From: Hericium rajendrae
Lineage: Eukaryota; Basidiomycota; Agaricomycetes; Russulales; Hericiaceae
Length of the DNA: 64,000 nucleotides
Reading direction: 5' to 3'
NCBI GenBank assembly: GCA_033439255.1
Contig: CM065878.1
Span: 2,666,001-2,730,000 of the forward strand
Shown here: positions 34,733-45,781 of the stretch, piece after piece
How positions within the stretch are numbered: the first letter of the stretch is position 1
How the letters are laid out: each line of letters begins with the position of its first letter
Made by a program: the position numbers and the translations under genes
The notes under the pieces: generated by a model
What the model was told of the DNA's origin: nothing
Database searches by the model: none
What the model saw: the letters and a program-made list of their open reading frames with translations, nothing else

Positions 34733-36842
34733 ATGCCAAACAACTGGCAAGAACTCATTGCGGACAAGAAGCGCCGCCAACAAGAGTCCATACCCAAGGA
34801 GTGGATTGTTCAAATACCGCCAGATGACGTGCTTGACGTTACGGATGTCCCTCGACAGTGCGGTCTTCTCACTGCGAAGGAACTCGAAATTACCGAGCTC
34901 GACGATGTCCCTCTTCTTCTCAAGAAGTTGGCATCCGCGGAATGGTCAGCGGTAGAAGTCACGACGGCCTTCGCGAAGAGAGCAATCGTCGCACATCAGT
35001 TGGTGAGCCGCTTTTTCTTGTTGGCGTATTAAGAGGCTGACGCGTTTGGTATCAGACGAACTGTCTTACGGAGATCTTCATTGATCGCGCTTTAGCTCGC
35101 GCAGCTTGGCTCGACGAACAGCTGAAGACCACAGGCAAGGTCGTCGGGCCTTTGCATGGCTTGCCAGTGTCCTTGAAGGATCAGATCTGCATCAAGGGCC
35201 TGGAGACGGTCATGGGTAAGAGTAACCTTTGTGAACTCTTTCGAACACGCTCTCATGCTACACAGGGTATGCGTCCTGGATCGGCAAATACGCTGAAAAG
35301 GACTCCGTTCTCACAGAGATTTTGTACGATTGCGGCGCCGTGTTATATGTGCGAACGAACGTGCCCCAGACGCTCATGGTAATCTCTGCTTTATATGCGT
35401 CGTACCCGACAAATCGGGCTAACGTAACCTAGTACCCAGAGACGTATAATTTGGTGTTCGGAAGGACTCTCAACCCGCGCAACAGGACGCTCGCTTGTGG
35501 TGGCTCTTCAGGAGGTGAAGGTGCTCTGATCGCTTTAAGGGGGAGCCCATTGGGTGTGGGTTCCGATCTCGGCGGGTACGTCAAGGATTGTCGTCTGCGC
35601 TGTCTCAAGCATATTGAACCAGCCCATCAGCTCTGTGCGTATTCCAGCTTCGTACAATGGACTATATGGCCTGCGACCAGGGTACAATCGCGTCCCATAC
35701 GAAGGCACTCTGAATACCCAGGAAGGTGAAGATTCGCTTCCGTCCGTGCTCGGGCCCCTTTGCCGCGACCTCGGTGGGATCAAAGTCTTTATCCAGAGCG
35801 TTGTAAGCAGCAAGCCCTGGTTCAGAGATCCTCTGGTCATCAGAAAGCCCTGGCTTGAGGACGAGTACAAATTGGTGGAGCATGGAAGCGGGAACAAGCT
35901 GTCTTTTGGGTTTCTGTGGAATGACGGCTTGGTCGTGCCGCATCCGCCCATCATCCGCGCTCTGGAGATGACGAAGAAAGCCTTGCTGGCTGCTGGTCAC
36001 GAAGGTACGCATCACTGTTCTGTTGAGCTTTTGTTCGGCCTTGTGACAAGCGAAACTTTAGTCGTCGACTGGAAACCGTATAAGCACGACGAGCTTTATG
36101 ACATTGTTGTAAGCACTACACCTTGGTTAATGGAATCTCTACTGACATATCTACAGCGTGCTATATGGACAGCAGCGGGAGACGAAGATTATCGGGCCGT
36201 CACATCCTTATCCGGAGAGCCTCTCTTGCAAAGTATGGAGGATTATGTCGAAGGTGTTACAGGCGCTCTTTACTTGAGCGACAAAGCCATGACCGTCTAC
36301 CAGTTGTGGCAAGTCCAGAAGAAAGGATTGCTCTTAGAAAGGAGTACCTGGACTACTGGCAGAGTTCAGTCAAGCTCACTAGCACTGAACGCCCGGTTGA
36401 TGCCATCATCTCTCCGTCTGCTTTCTATGCCTCCCATCCGCACGGAAAGAACGCGTCAGTTTTAGTCGCAAACTGTGTTCTGAACTCCACACTGACATGA
36501 CTTTCAGAGGCGCCGATTACACCATGATTTGGAACTGCTTGGATTATACAGCACTTGTTTTCCCCGTCACGCAGGTGGACACGACACTTGACCAACCCAA
36601 GCCGCCGCACGAATTCTTGTCCGAGAAGGATAAGGCGATATATAGCCTTTGTACGTTCTGCTTTCTATCAGTGCTGAAATAAAGTTCCTTATGATGCTAT
36701 CTGGCTTCTGCCATCAGATGACAGCCCCGAGACATACAAGAATGCGCCTGTATCCTTGCAGTTGGTCGGCCGCACTCTGGAGGAAGAGGCAGTCATCAAG
36801 ATAACAGAGATCGTCGCTGCGGCACTTCAGGCCAATTCTTGA
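34733..36842 (+). CDS. Amidase-signature family hydrolase (acetamidase-like)
   Basis: Starts MPNNWQELIADKKRRQQESI. The catalytic triad of the amidase-signature family is visible: Lys in GLPVSLKDQICIKG, then CGGSSGGEGALIALRGSPLG and SDLGG-SVRIPASYNGLYGLR for the two Ser. Later blocks: GTLNTQEGEDSLPSVLGPLC, LGGIKVFIQSVV, DGLVVPHPPIIRALEMTKKA, MIWNCLDYTALVFPVTQVD, and NAPVSLQLVGRTLEEEAV near the end. At least nine introns. One frame break: AA at 36319-36320 needs one more A to give QKERIALRKEYLDYW. These enzymes split amides to acid and ammonia; the substrate of this one is unknown. The 3' end lies 100 bp from the converging thiolase. Confidence 0.88.
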
Positions 36843-36941
36843 GCGGTGCGAACGGGATATATAAGCAGGCTGGATATTTGATCTGCAGTGTAGTATGGTG
36901 TACATCGCTATGGAAGCCCGGAAGAATGTATAACAATGCTA

Positions 36942-38683
36942 TCAATGCGAGCGAGCTTCGTTGACAAAGATGCCTGCAGCACCCATCCCGCTTCCGATAC
37001 ACATACTTGTGCACAAAAGTCAGCATTGCGACGTCGCAACTCAGCAAGACCAGTCACGATTTGGCGAACTCCAGCTACAAATGTTCATCAGAAATATTAA
37101 TGGGCAGGTGCAGTGTAAGTAACTTACTCATGCCTAATGGATGCGTTAATGCGATAGAGCTCCCGCTGAGAACCAGGTCAGCGTCATTACTAGCAAATGG
37201 ACCAAAGTACGTACTTGGGATTAATCTTGTCCATGGATATTTGCAGTTGCTCAACACAATACGCGAATTGCGACGCGAAAGCCTCGTTGATCTTGGGTGA
37301 AACCATAAGGAGCCTGGAGGAGCAAAAATGATTCACGTTCCACGAACCTCGTAGATATCAATATCGTCCCTCGTCAGACCCGCCTGGGCCAGCGCCTTCG
37401 GAATAGCAGCAATTGGCCCGATGCCCATATGACGCGGCTCGACACCTGTATATACCTCAGTCCCAATGCTCTATCACTGGAGGAAACGGGATACTGACCA
37501 ACGACAGCACTACCCACCCATTTACCCAGGATCTCCATGCCTTCCTTCTCCGCGCGTTCGCGCGTAGTCAGAATGCACAACGCCGCACCATCACCGATGC
37601 CGCTGGCATTTCCAGCAGTCGTGGACGCCTCGCCCCAGTCTGGGAAAACGGGCTTCAGAGCGGAAAGGCTCTCTGGGGTCACATTCGGGCGGATGGTATC
37701 GTCGACGGAGACTATGGTTCCCCGGAGCTCAATCGGCACAATTTCTTCTGCGAAGATTCCATTTGACGAAGCCTAGAAACCTGTGAGAAACGTGGTGGCA
37801 GTGAGGACATAATAGCGTTACCTTTGTCGCTCGGGTGTGAGAGATGTGAGCATATTCGTCCTGTTTCTGCCGCGAGATATTGTACGTGTGCGCGACCATC
37901 TCAGACGTCCAGCCCATGGGCTGTAAATATCCAGCACTGTGAGATGCAACATCACAGCAGGGCCAACGAAGATACACCTGCCTGGATGCAATCATGCGCT
38001 TTCGCGTTCTGACCCACGGTTTCTGTAACTGCAGGTGTCGGACGCGGGCTAGACAGGTAAGGAATCAGATGTCAGATCCTTGGTCTTGGCAACATCTCGT
38101 CGCGGGACTCACTTCTGCGACATGCTTTCGACGCCGACCGCGAGCCCCAGAGAGATCTCTCCGGACTGGATGTCATGCGCGATGTTCCTAATGGCCATCA
38201 ACCCTGAAGAGCAAAGCCTGTTCACGGTGGATATTGGGACATGGTCCGGGATGCCTGCGGCAAGGGCTGCCGCTCGCGAGACGTAGAGAGGTGAAGGCGG
38301 GTGACAAGTTCCTGCAGGATAGTCGGTACAGTGAAAGAGATGCCAATAACTTTGCGAGATGATGGGCCTTACCTACGCAAATATCGTCTATCTGTGCAGG
38401 GTCCAGCTTCGTCCTCTCGAAGGTGGCCTGGCGAAGGTAAGACGACTAGTTATTCGTACAGAACAAGATCACACTTTACCCTGAACAAAGAATGTAGCAA
38501 TTCATCAACGGGGACATCCTGAAGTTGACCCTTCTTCGCCCGGCCCATAGCTGTACGTTTAGCGAAAGTAATGACCACATCGTCTGGCTTCTTCTGCAAC
38601 AAGGCCGAACGCCCGCGAGCAGCAGTCGATGCGGCTCTGCTGGAAGGCGCGATGATCCGAGGATAAACACTACGCACGAACAT
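36942..38683 (-). CDS. 3-ketoacyl-CoA thiolase (peroxisomal ACAA1/POT1 type)
   Basis: Start [20 protein letters not shown] at 38683, then [38 protein letters not shown] and [20 protein letters not shown] with the nucleophilic Cys, and AVGVESMSQ. Then [79 protein letters not shown] (the usual GHPxG is THPLG) and [19 protein letters not shown]. Complete and in frame over about nine introns. It cleaves 3-ketoacyl-CoA to acetyl-CoA in fatty-acid beta-oxidation. The sequence follows the peroxisomal ACAA1 pattern rather than ERG10. The N-terminal 30 residues could be a targeting peptide, though I see no clear PTS2 motif or C-terminal SKL. Confidence 0.9.
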
Positions 38684-39444
38684 GGTTCTGGGAGAAAATC
38701 AAGACGACGAGCATGAATAGCGCGGGTTTCCTTCCAACTTCATATATGTAACGACTAAAGCCAACCGAAGGCTAGAAGGGGGAATCGTTTCCCCACAGCA
38801 GCATGATGATGCATCCGGCCAGCTGCTTCGTGATGCGCTACGGCCGTCTTGTGACATATCAAAGCTGATACAGCCGCCTTCTCCTCGGCCCAACACTAAG
38901 TATGGTGGACCAATACCCAGCATACGTGACACAAATAATATGTACATTCGAGCGTGATTTCAGAGCAAGGAAGCGTAAATACGTGATCATAGATACAATG
39001 CGGGTCACTGGATTGGTCTTTCACGGAGGGAGGCAGTTGGCCCCATAGCGGCTCAGAGTGTCTGCGCTTTCATGCCATCACCATCTTATTGCCGCGACAA
39101 CATTTTGGGATGTGTTCGAGACGAACCGGAATGCTGTCCGCGGGAGGAAGAAGCAGCGCAAGGGGGCCGATGAACCTACCAATTATCAGACTTGGCCAGA
39201 AGGAGGATCAGGACTCTTCCAGAGGCCATCGCCTTACGGACAGGACGGATGTGCCGGCCACAAGAGATTAGGAACACGCAAGTGAATCAGACACTCGAAC
39301 GGAACTGCATGTTGAAAAGCAACTATGATGATTAAAATGTGTACTCTGGCAGACTACGGTCAGCTGGGAGCAATCTGCTAGGGTATAGCAAATGTACACA
39401 CCTAACGCTCCAACCTTCCCTCGTCTGCCATCCTAGGCGCTGCG
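38684..39444. other. Intergenic
   Basis: About 760 bases with the thiolase promoter and the bL32m 3' flank. Nothing else supported. Confidence 0.4.
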
Positions 39445-39881
39445 TCATGAAGACCCAGAATCCTCCTGCTTGCCCTTCGCCTCTGCCTTCCACCCGCGAC
39501 TAAGACTGGAATAGCACGTTGGGCAAAGGTGATGGGCTAGTTTGGCGGAGCCGCATCCTGGGCAATGCACAAGGTCTACGCAAGCAAAGTGTTCAGACGC
39601 AGATGGAAAGGCAAAATCGCGATATTCCTACTTCGTTTATCATGAAGGCCTTTATTCGCACTTCGCATGGCTTTACGCGAATGCGAGACCTTCTTTTTCG
39701 GTACGGCGAGAAGGAAAGGTGGGAGGAGCTCGAGGAGGGACTGCAACGACCATTGGAAAGGCTGCGAAATAGTGGCAGCAGCGGCGGCTACGGGCACCCC
39801 GACCCCGGCGAACAGCGACTTCAAAGCGAACGGCCTGGAAGCAGGGAGTAAAGACCGCGAACTGAGGGCGAGAGCAGCCAT
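39445..39881 (-). CDS. MRPL32: Mitochondrial ribosomal protein bL32m
   Basis: Two exons. The N terminus MAALALSSRSLLPASRPFAL is an amphipathic mitochondrial presequence, and the mature protein begins near AVPKKKVSHSRKAMRSANKG, the bL32 signature. After an intron (donor at about 39,624) the sequence continues KRNLVHCPGCGSAKLAHHLC and PTCYSSLSRGWKAEAKG, giving the CxxC...CxxC zinc site. Stop 39445-39447. I chose the ATG at 39881; an earlier in-frame ATG at 40004 would overlap the neighbour's leader and adds no presequence-like residues. Part of the large mitoribosomal subunit. It is transcribed away from NDUFA5, with 141 bp between the starts. Confidence 0.92.
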
Positions 39882-40022
39882 GGTGATAGACAGCAGTGAA
39901 GAGCAGAGGAGCGTTACTCGGTTGACGCCTGTTGACGCCCGAGTCGATTTCCACATTGGTCGACGCGACGCTGCTTGCACGCAACCTCCGTTGTCCGCAC
40001 TCATCTCTTCGCCGAGTCTGCC
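39882..40022. promoter_or_regulatory. Shared bidirectional promoter of bL32m and NDUFA5
   Basis: Only 141 bases separate the start codons of two mitochondrial-protein genes on opposite strands, so both promoters and leaders must overlap here. No TATA box is visible. Confidence 0.7.
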
Positions 40023-40473
40023 ATGTTCCGCCTCACTCGCCCTCTACTCCAACAGGTGACAAAACTGTCTACCGGTATCTACGGTGTCCCAGTTCACCAT
40101 AATCCTCTTCCCGAGCTGTTTCGGACATACGAGTCGACTCTCACCGCGCTCTCAGCTCTCCCGGAGACATCCGTCTACCGCCAGGGCACCGAGGCTCTGA
40201 TCCTTCGGAAGCTAAACATTGTGCAGGGTGCTGGCGGCAACATTGCCGAAGTTGAGAAGCAGCTGGATGAGGGCCAGGTCGAGGAGGCGTTGATGGTTGC
40301 GAAGGACGAACTGAGCTTGGTTGGCAAGATGGCGGAGTGGAAGGCGTATGTATCATCTCATTCGCGGTTCTATCTTCCTTGCTCAATGTCTTATTTTTAG
40401 ATGGGAGCCATTGGAGGAGAAGCCAGAACCAGGACAGTGGGAGTACTTTGGCAAAGTGTCGAGTGCGACGTGA
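40023..40473 (+). CDS. NDUFA5: Complex I accessory subunit NDUFA5
   Basis: Two exons: MFRLTRPLLQQVTKLSTGIY, GVPVHHNPLPELFRTYESTL, SALPETSVYRQGTEALILRK, AEVEKQLDEGQVEEALMVAK and DELSLVGKMAEWKA, then after a short intron WEPLEEKPEPGQWEYFGKVS and the stop at 40471-40473. This is a complete fungal NDUFA5 (about 130 residues), ending in the conserved WEPLEEKPxPGQWxYF. The protein is a matrix-arm accessory subunit of NADH:ubiquinone oxidoreductase. An in-frame ATG at 39,975 adds 16 residues that look like leader sequence, not presequence, so the start at 40023 is preferred. Confidence 0.95.
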
Positions 40474-41045
40474 TGTCTTGTCTTGCTCGTTCAATTCACT
40501 GCTTTACTCCGTCCGATACACACAGGCCCCAGGAGCGCCAGCTATCAAGGCCATTGCGGGTTCTTACAGCATCGATGCGTGACTAGCTGATGCTATGAAG
40601 CGACTTTTATGCAACAGGAAAGTACCCGTGCCGAACGATGGACGTGGGTTCACTTGCTCGGTAAATCCGCGGGACATTGGTTCAATGTTGGCAACTTCAA
40701 GGCGTTATTCACTATCTACATGCTCCTACGCAACTGCAAACATGGATAGATGGCATACGTATGAGTGTACGTCGTCTCAAGTCCATTATGAACAGCACCA
40801 TCCACCCCGCATGAGATGACGAAGGGTGGAATACGTGAGACGAAGCAGACCATGCTGTCTGCCCGGAGGAAATTCTCCAAAACGACCGGGGGTCTTGGGG
40901 ACTAGTAAATGAGCAGATAGTTGCATGGGAAATGCCAGCAGTCAGCCTTTATACCCATGAGAACGGGAGAAGCGCTGATGATGCGAAATCTCGTAATATG
41001 AAAGACATCGATAGCTCAGAAGGGACCACAAGCTGCAAAAACATT
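40474..41045. other. Intergenic
   Basis: About 570 bases between NDUFA5 and the tRNA gene. No coding pattern, repeat or RNA gene was recognised. Confidence 0.4.
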
Positions 41046-41167
41046 CGCTGACAGCAGGATTTGAACCTACGCGGGCAATGCCCAAGTGATGATGAATGCA
41101 AATCACGTGAAAATCACGTGCCGGGTGCAGTTCAAATCACTCGCCTTAACGACTCGGCCATATCAGC
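41046..41167 (-). tRNA. tRNA-Ser(UGA) with a ~40-nt intron
   Basis: On the minus strand the acceptor stem GCTGATA (41167-41161) pairs with TGTCAGC (41053-41047), leaving a G discriminator. The D arm reads GGCCGAGTCGTTAAGGC, the anticodon stem AGTGA pairs with TCACT, and the T arm is GTAGG-TTCAAAT-CCTGC. A long variable arm (GGGC-att-GCCC) marks tRNA-Ser. The anticodon TGA (41134-41132) reads UCA. A 40-nt intron (41130-41091) sits one base 3' of the anticodon, the usual place, and contains a repeated cacgtga. Spliced length is 82 nt and all stems pair, so the gene looks functional. CCA is not encoded, as expected. Confidence 0.93.
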
Positions 41168-41169
41168 TT
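41133..41169. repeat. Proposed attachment repeat in the tRNA-Ser gene (37 bp, copy 1)
   Basis: Identical base for base to 49,248-49,284. It covers the tRNA 5' half (nt 1-35, ending inside the anticodon) plus two bases before it. The flanks differ on the anticodon side and resume as diverged element sequence on the other. Confidence 0.85.
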
Positions 41170-41339
41170 ATTTAAATTATACGTACTAAAATATCACAAT
41201 AAGCGATCATCTTGAGACTTGACCTTATCAGATTTCGCTCTGCCCCGACTCAGATGCCACAGCAGGCATGTGCTGAAACTTGACCTTTCCACTATTCTGC
41301 CTGCCTGAGGGCAACCTCCCCAACACAATGGATAGGGAT

Positions 41340-41712
41340 GAGGCCTTTCAGTTTGGTGCAGTTGAATGAGAAAGAAAGGGACATATTTTGGGCTCATTCG
41401 AGCATGATCCGGAGAGAGGTGAGTCTGAGGGAATCGTCAATGAACAAGGCCCAGAGTGCGGGGTCAGATAGTGCTGAGTTCATGCAAATGATGGCAGACA
41501 TGAGTGACGTATAGCCAGGTCCGAGACATTGTCTCTCTTTGCACATTGTGTTGTTGCTGAACAGTCATGCGAAGGATGTTGCAAATCGTCTCCACCGGAA
41601 GTCTCAGGATAGGCATATGGACATTGAAGGCATGCTTGTTTGAAAGGATCTGGGCTTGTAGCTGTGCAGTGGAGCAATCGAGGTCTTTCCTCAACTCATT
41701 ATAGTCGAGCAT
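41340..41712 (-). pseudogene. F-box protein remnant in unit 1
   Basis: MLDYNELRKDLDCSTAQLQA, then PILRLPVETICNILRM and TWLYVTHVCHHLHE resemble the coiled leader and F-box of mushroom F-box proteins. The frame then shifts before ALSDPALWALFIDDSLRLTS and meets TGA after LRIMLE (near 41,400). The same break and stop occur in unit 2, so decay came before the duplication. Confidence 0.65.
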
Positions 41713-42350
41713 AGCTGATATGAAAGAGATTCAATGAATGGGAACATAGGAGCTATGGGGTAAACTCACCGTTCACTTGTGGGGATGGTGTAGAATAAAT
41801 CCGTTTATGCAGATGTATGCGCGGTCACTGACGGGGTGTCCAGACTTGTCAGTCGTTGACCGGGGGAAGACCGACTATATGCTGCACCTGAATCACCCAA
41901 TTGGCCTATCAGGTGAGGAACAGGATGAAACACAAGGTAAAGGGAAGGAAAGCTCACCTCCGTTGTAGAGGAGAACGAGCGAAGGAGAATGAAGAGAGTC
42001 GTGGTGTATAAATGGAGAAGCAGGCAGACGTGACCATGATGGACATGACATCATGAGCCGAGAGAGTGGGCAGAGATGGTCCTAAAGGAGACATAGGAAC
42101 GCGGAAAGGGGACGAGGAGGGATTCAGATGTCCGCGCGTTCTCTCACATGTTTGTGCCAACAGGGACGAGTATATGCAGGGATCGCAAGCGCGGGCTCAG
42201 GAATCGGAGTTACGTCCAATGGACTGCCAGTTAGAATCTCGGCAGCAGGATAAACATTTTGTCTGTTGCGTACATGGTATTCTACAAACTCGTCGTACAA
42301 TGGCAATGGTATTTCTACTACAAAGGAGAGGAGTTTGTGGGTGTTCGTTC

Positions 42351-43529
42351 TCAGAGGGCATCCTCATGGGTGAACTGAGCGTGAGAGGGTCTGGTCACTA
42401 CGATCAGAGGAAGGACATGGGCACGTACCGACGAGGCGCCGCCGGTGAAGAAAAGCTCCTCAGGCGATGGGGAAGATCCTGTCAAGGGAGACAGGGAGTC
42501 GATGAAAAAAAGGGTCTGCGGGATCGAGAAGGCGTTGCCGGCCTCTCCAGCAGGGCAGTGCTCCGACGATTCAGAGATAGATGAGGGTGAGGGAGGTCGC
42601 GAGGGCACCAGTTGATTGGAGCCGGTGGTCATTGTCGCCTGATCACCGCCAGTGACATTGGCCTGTGAAAATGCAGTGGATTGTGTGACGGAGCAGTGAA
42701 AGACTTACCGATGCAAAGAGCACTTCATTCCGGGGAGGGGGATACTGGAGAGGGTAAGGACAGTGCGGTGAATAGGGGAGGGGCCAGACGAACGTAGTGG
42801 CGTGTGAACAAGTGAGCATGGGGGCTGTGACCCATGACTGTGCGCATGCTCATTCGGAGCGCCTGGGGGGAGAAATGTCAATGGCGCGGCATTCCTCTGA
42901 GCATTGCAGGCATACCGCGTAGTGCTCGGAGTGCTATCACGAGAGGAACGTCAATCAGATGGGCATCGCCAGAGGACTAGAGGCATACCATAAGAAAGGG
43001 TGGTCCACGACGCAACAAGTAGTTCCCGGGGTAGGCAAAAGGATAGCCTGCTTGGGAATTTGTTAGATGGGAAAGTTGAAGGGTGGCTTGGTCTTGGTGA
43101 TGACCATTGGCGATAACATTGCCGAGGACGGTGTCTGCATCCGTGTCGCTGTCCGGGGAATGGGCACAAGTGGAGAGAGCAGAGTCATCATCGTCGCCCT
43201 CTTCGGACTTGGGCATGTCCAGGTCCGTATCCACGATGGGGAGGAGGGAGCCTGGATTCTGAGGCAGGGTGAGGCGCATATAGGCGCATATATGCATGCA
43301 GACTCACATTGCAGAGGGCCATGAGAGATTGGGCATCGAGACGAGGAGAAGAAGGTGGGTTCTGAGAGGGTGTGAGGCACGTACAAGCACGTATATGCAG
43401 ACTCACAATGCCAAATTCCATAAGCAATTCTGCATATAGTTGCTGAGGGGAGGGGGCCTCGTCAGCTGTGTGAGAGGATGGAGGGAGGTCCATGTTGTCT
43501 GTGCTGGGCTCGGCAGAAGTGGGAGTCAC
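42351..43529 (-). CDS. Element gene b: small acidic protein, unknown function
   Basis: Multi-exon frame beginning xTPTSAEPSTDNMDLPPSSH (43,529). It has exons NPPSSPRLDAQSLMALCNV and DTDLDMPKSEEGDDDDSALS (followed by ADTVLGNVIANGHH), a middle segment TTFVWPLPYSPHCPYPLQYP, and the end PSPEELFFTGGASS plus FTHEDAL. It is a paralogue of gene a next door. The expected ATG is GTG here (43,529-43,527) in both units, so translation, if any, would start at the next ATG (43,493). The protein is acidic and low in hydrophobics; no domain recognised. Exons around 42,640-42,960 are uncertain. A conserved open segment downstream (42,306-42,170, with LYDEFVEYHVRNRQNVYPAA) may be another exon. Confidence 0.5.
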
Positions 43530-44174
43530 GGTGAGGATGAACCAGAGAGAGTGGGGGAAGGGGGTTTATATAGGATGCTGCAATGCAGGGGCGACGCGTA
43601 GCATCACGTGAGTGACAAAGTCATTATCAATGTTTGCTACGTTCGCGAAGCCCGCGGCATCATGGTCTATTCACTAGTCTCACAGTGCAGCTACCTCTGC
43701 ACGCAAGGCATCCGCTCTGGCGAAGCACCCACCCGCCCAGCTCTTGCATACCCACAAATCTCATCGTTGAGGGCGTATCGGGCAGGACAGGACCAGAGGC
43801 TACGGTGCAGTGTGGGGAAAAGGTGAGGTGCAAGGATGTCAAGGGCTTCGGGGAGAGGTTCATGTGTCCTGGGGCAGAATCAATGGCAGTGTTGTACATG
43901 CAGTTTCTCTTGTGTTCTTTTTCCCGCCGCTTTCCCTCACGCTCGTGGGGGGGGGGGAGGCACGGGGGCGCGAGGGGGCACATGAAGAATACACGTGACC
44001 ACAGTCATAACCACACCGCAAAGCCCGCAGCACATCCTGCTGCTATATCCCCAGAGACCTACATCAGGACTTTGAATTGCAGCAGCAGGCGGAACGATCG
44101 AGTACATGGTCTTCTAGTGTTACAAGTGCAATGGTATTTCTACTCCAAGGGGAGGATTGTCTCCGTCGTCGGTC
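43530..44174. other. Spacer between genes b and a of the element
   Basis: About 645 bases; contains a run of ten or so G's (43,948-43,957). Some decayed similarity to the region downstream of gene b (caatggtatttctact at about 44,130). The unit 2 copy breaks off within this spacer, at the position equivalent to about 43,712. Confidence 0.4.
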
Positions 44175-45209
44175 TCAGAGGGCATCTTCATCTTCATGGG
44201 CAGACTGAGTGAGAGAGAATGTAGTGACTAAGATCGGAAAAGGGCATGAGGACATACCGATGAGGCAGCGCCAGTGACGAAGTGCTCCTCAGGAGATGAA
44301 GGAGATCCACTCAAGGGAGATGCCGGGTCGAGGATAAAATCAGCCTGACAGATCGAGGACGTGTTGGCGTCTTCTTCGGTGGAGGTGTGCTGCAATGAAT
44401 CAGGGAGAGCCGAAGAAGAGGTAGGAATGAGCTTACAACGTCATTAGAGGGTCCCGGGCCGGTAGGAATGGCACCGTGGACCTCGAGCGGTACATTGGCC
44501 TATGCACATGCAGTTGATTGTGTGTAGCAAGGCGGCAAAAGACTTACCGATGCAAAGAGCGACTCATACCCAGCAGGGGGGCCCTGGAGAGGGTAAGGGT
44601 ATGATGGGGGATGGGATAAAGGGAGAACGAACGTAGTGGAGGTCGAACAGATCACGTTGGGTACCGTGGGCCATGAGGGTGTGTGCAAGGCGGCGGTTCT
44701 GGTGTGGGAGGAATGTCAGTGGGGTGCAATTCTTTTGAGCATATACTTTGAGCACGTACTACGTAAAGCTCGGGGTTCTGTCATGAGAGGAATGTCAATT
44801 TATCAGGAGTCGTTGGCGACGCATCTGGCAATTCACCTGACGGGAAACGGGAGCTCTGAATGAATAGCGTTGGTAGACATCGGTGCCAACATCTCCAAGG
44901 ACAGAGTCCAGGTCAGCATCACTGCTCGGTGCAGAGGCACGTGTAGAGAAACTGTGGACGTCAACGTCCTCATCAGAGTCCTCGTCGGACTCGAGGTCGG
45001 GCATGTCAGTGTCCATATCGGTGACGGAGCGTGGATTCTAAGGTGGGGTGAGGTGTAGTTCAGTGCATATATGCATGCAGACTCACGTTGCTGAGGGCCA
45101 TAAGGTAATGGGCATGTTCCAGGAGGGTAGCAAATTCATTGTCAGGGATGAGAGAGGATTGGCTGAGGTCCAAGTTGTCTGTTTCGGGTTCGGTGGAAGT
45201 GGAAGGCAT
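44175..45209 (-). CDS. Element gene a: small acidic protein, paralogue of gene b
   Basis: ATG at 45209 begins MPSTSTEPETDNLDLSQSSL, exon 1 ending LEHAHYLMALSN. Exon 2 is very acidic: DTDMPDLESDEDSDEDVDVH, then DADLDSVLGDVGTDVYQ. Later exons contain STTFVLPLSHPPSYPYPLQG, ESLFAS, a segment with EEDANTSSICQADFILDPAS, SPEEHFVTGAASS and the end SAHEDEDAL at 44,175. Gene b shares the opening TSxEPxTDNxDLxxSS, the xVLGxV block and the ending ASSxxHEDAL, so the two arose by duplication inside the element. Function unknown. The acidic stretch could mimic DNA or bind basic proteins, but this is only a guess. Confidence 0.55.
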
Positions 45210-45781
45210 GGTTGGGATAGAGAAAGGACATGGAGGATGGGGAGTTTATATAGGGCAGGATGGACTGACCCAATGTGGATGGATGGGTGTCACGCAGGAG
45301 ACGCATAACATCACGTGACTGAAGATGACAGGGAAGTGGAGCTGTATCTGAGAGATGGCGGTTTTGTGTTGAGAATCAAAGAAAACAGTGAACGAGGCAT
45401 GTCGTAGGCATGAGGAGAGGCAAACATGCACAAATCCTACAACTCGAGGACCAAACTTGAATTCCATTGCAGACAGTAGGTGCGGAGCAGTATGGATACA
45501 AACATGTACAAACCCCGGGACTCGGGGGCGAAAGGTACATTACAGCGTGTATTCAGGGGACAAGGGCAAGATGCAGACAGCGTGGATACGAGCCAACAAG
45601 CACCAAGCAAAAGAGGCAAAGGCATTGACAAGAGACAGGAATCCGGAGGCCAACACGCACGAGAAAGACGGCAAGTTTCGTTGAAGAGGACTGGGATACG
45701 GAAAGGCATGGACAAGAGACGGGAATCCGGAGGACGACACGCACGACAAAGACAGCGACAGTTTGGACAAAAAGAACTGGG
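45210..45781. other. Spacer with a direct repeat of ~50 bp
   Basis: Region between the recombinase stop and gene a start. Two near-identical ~50-bp stretches (from 45,620 and from 45,702, containing acaagagacRggaatccgga) form a tandem repeat of about 82-bp period. Confidence 0.6.
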
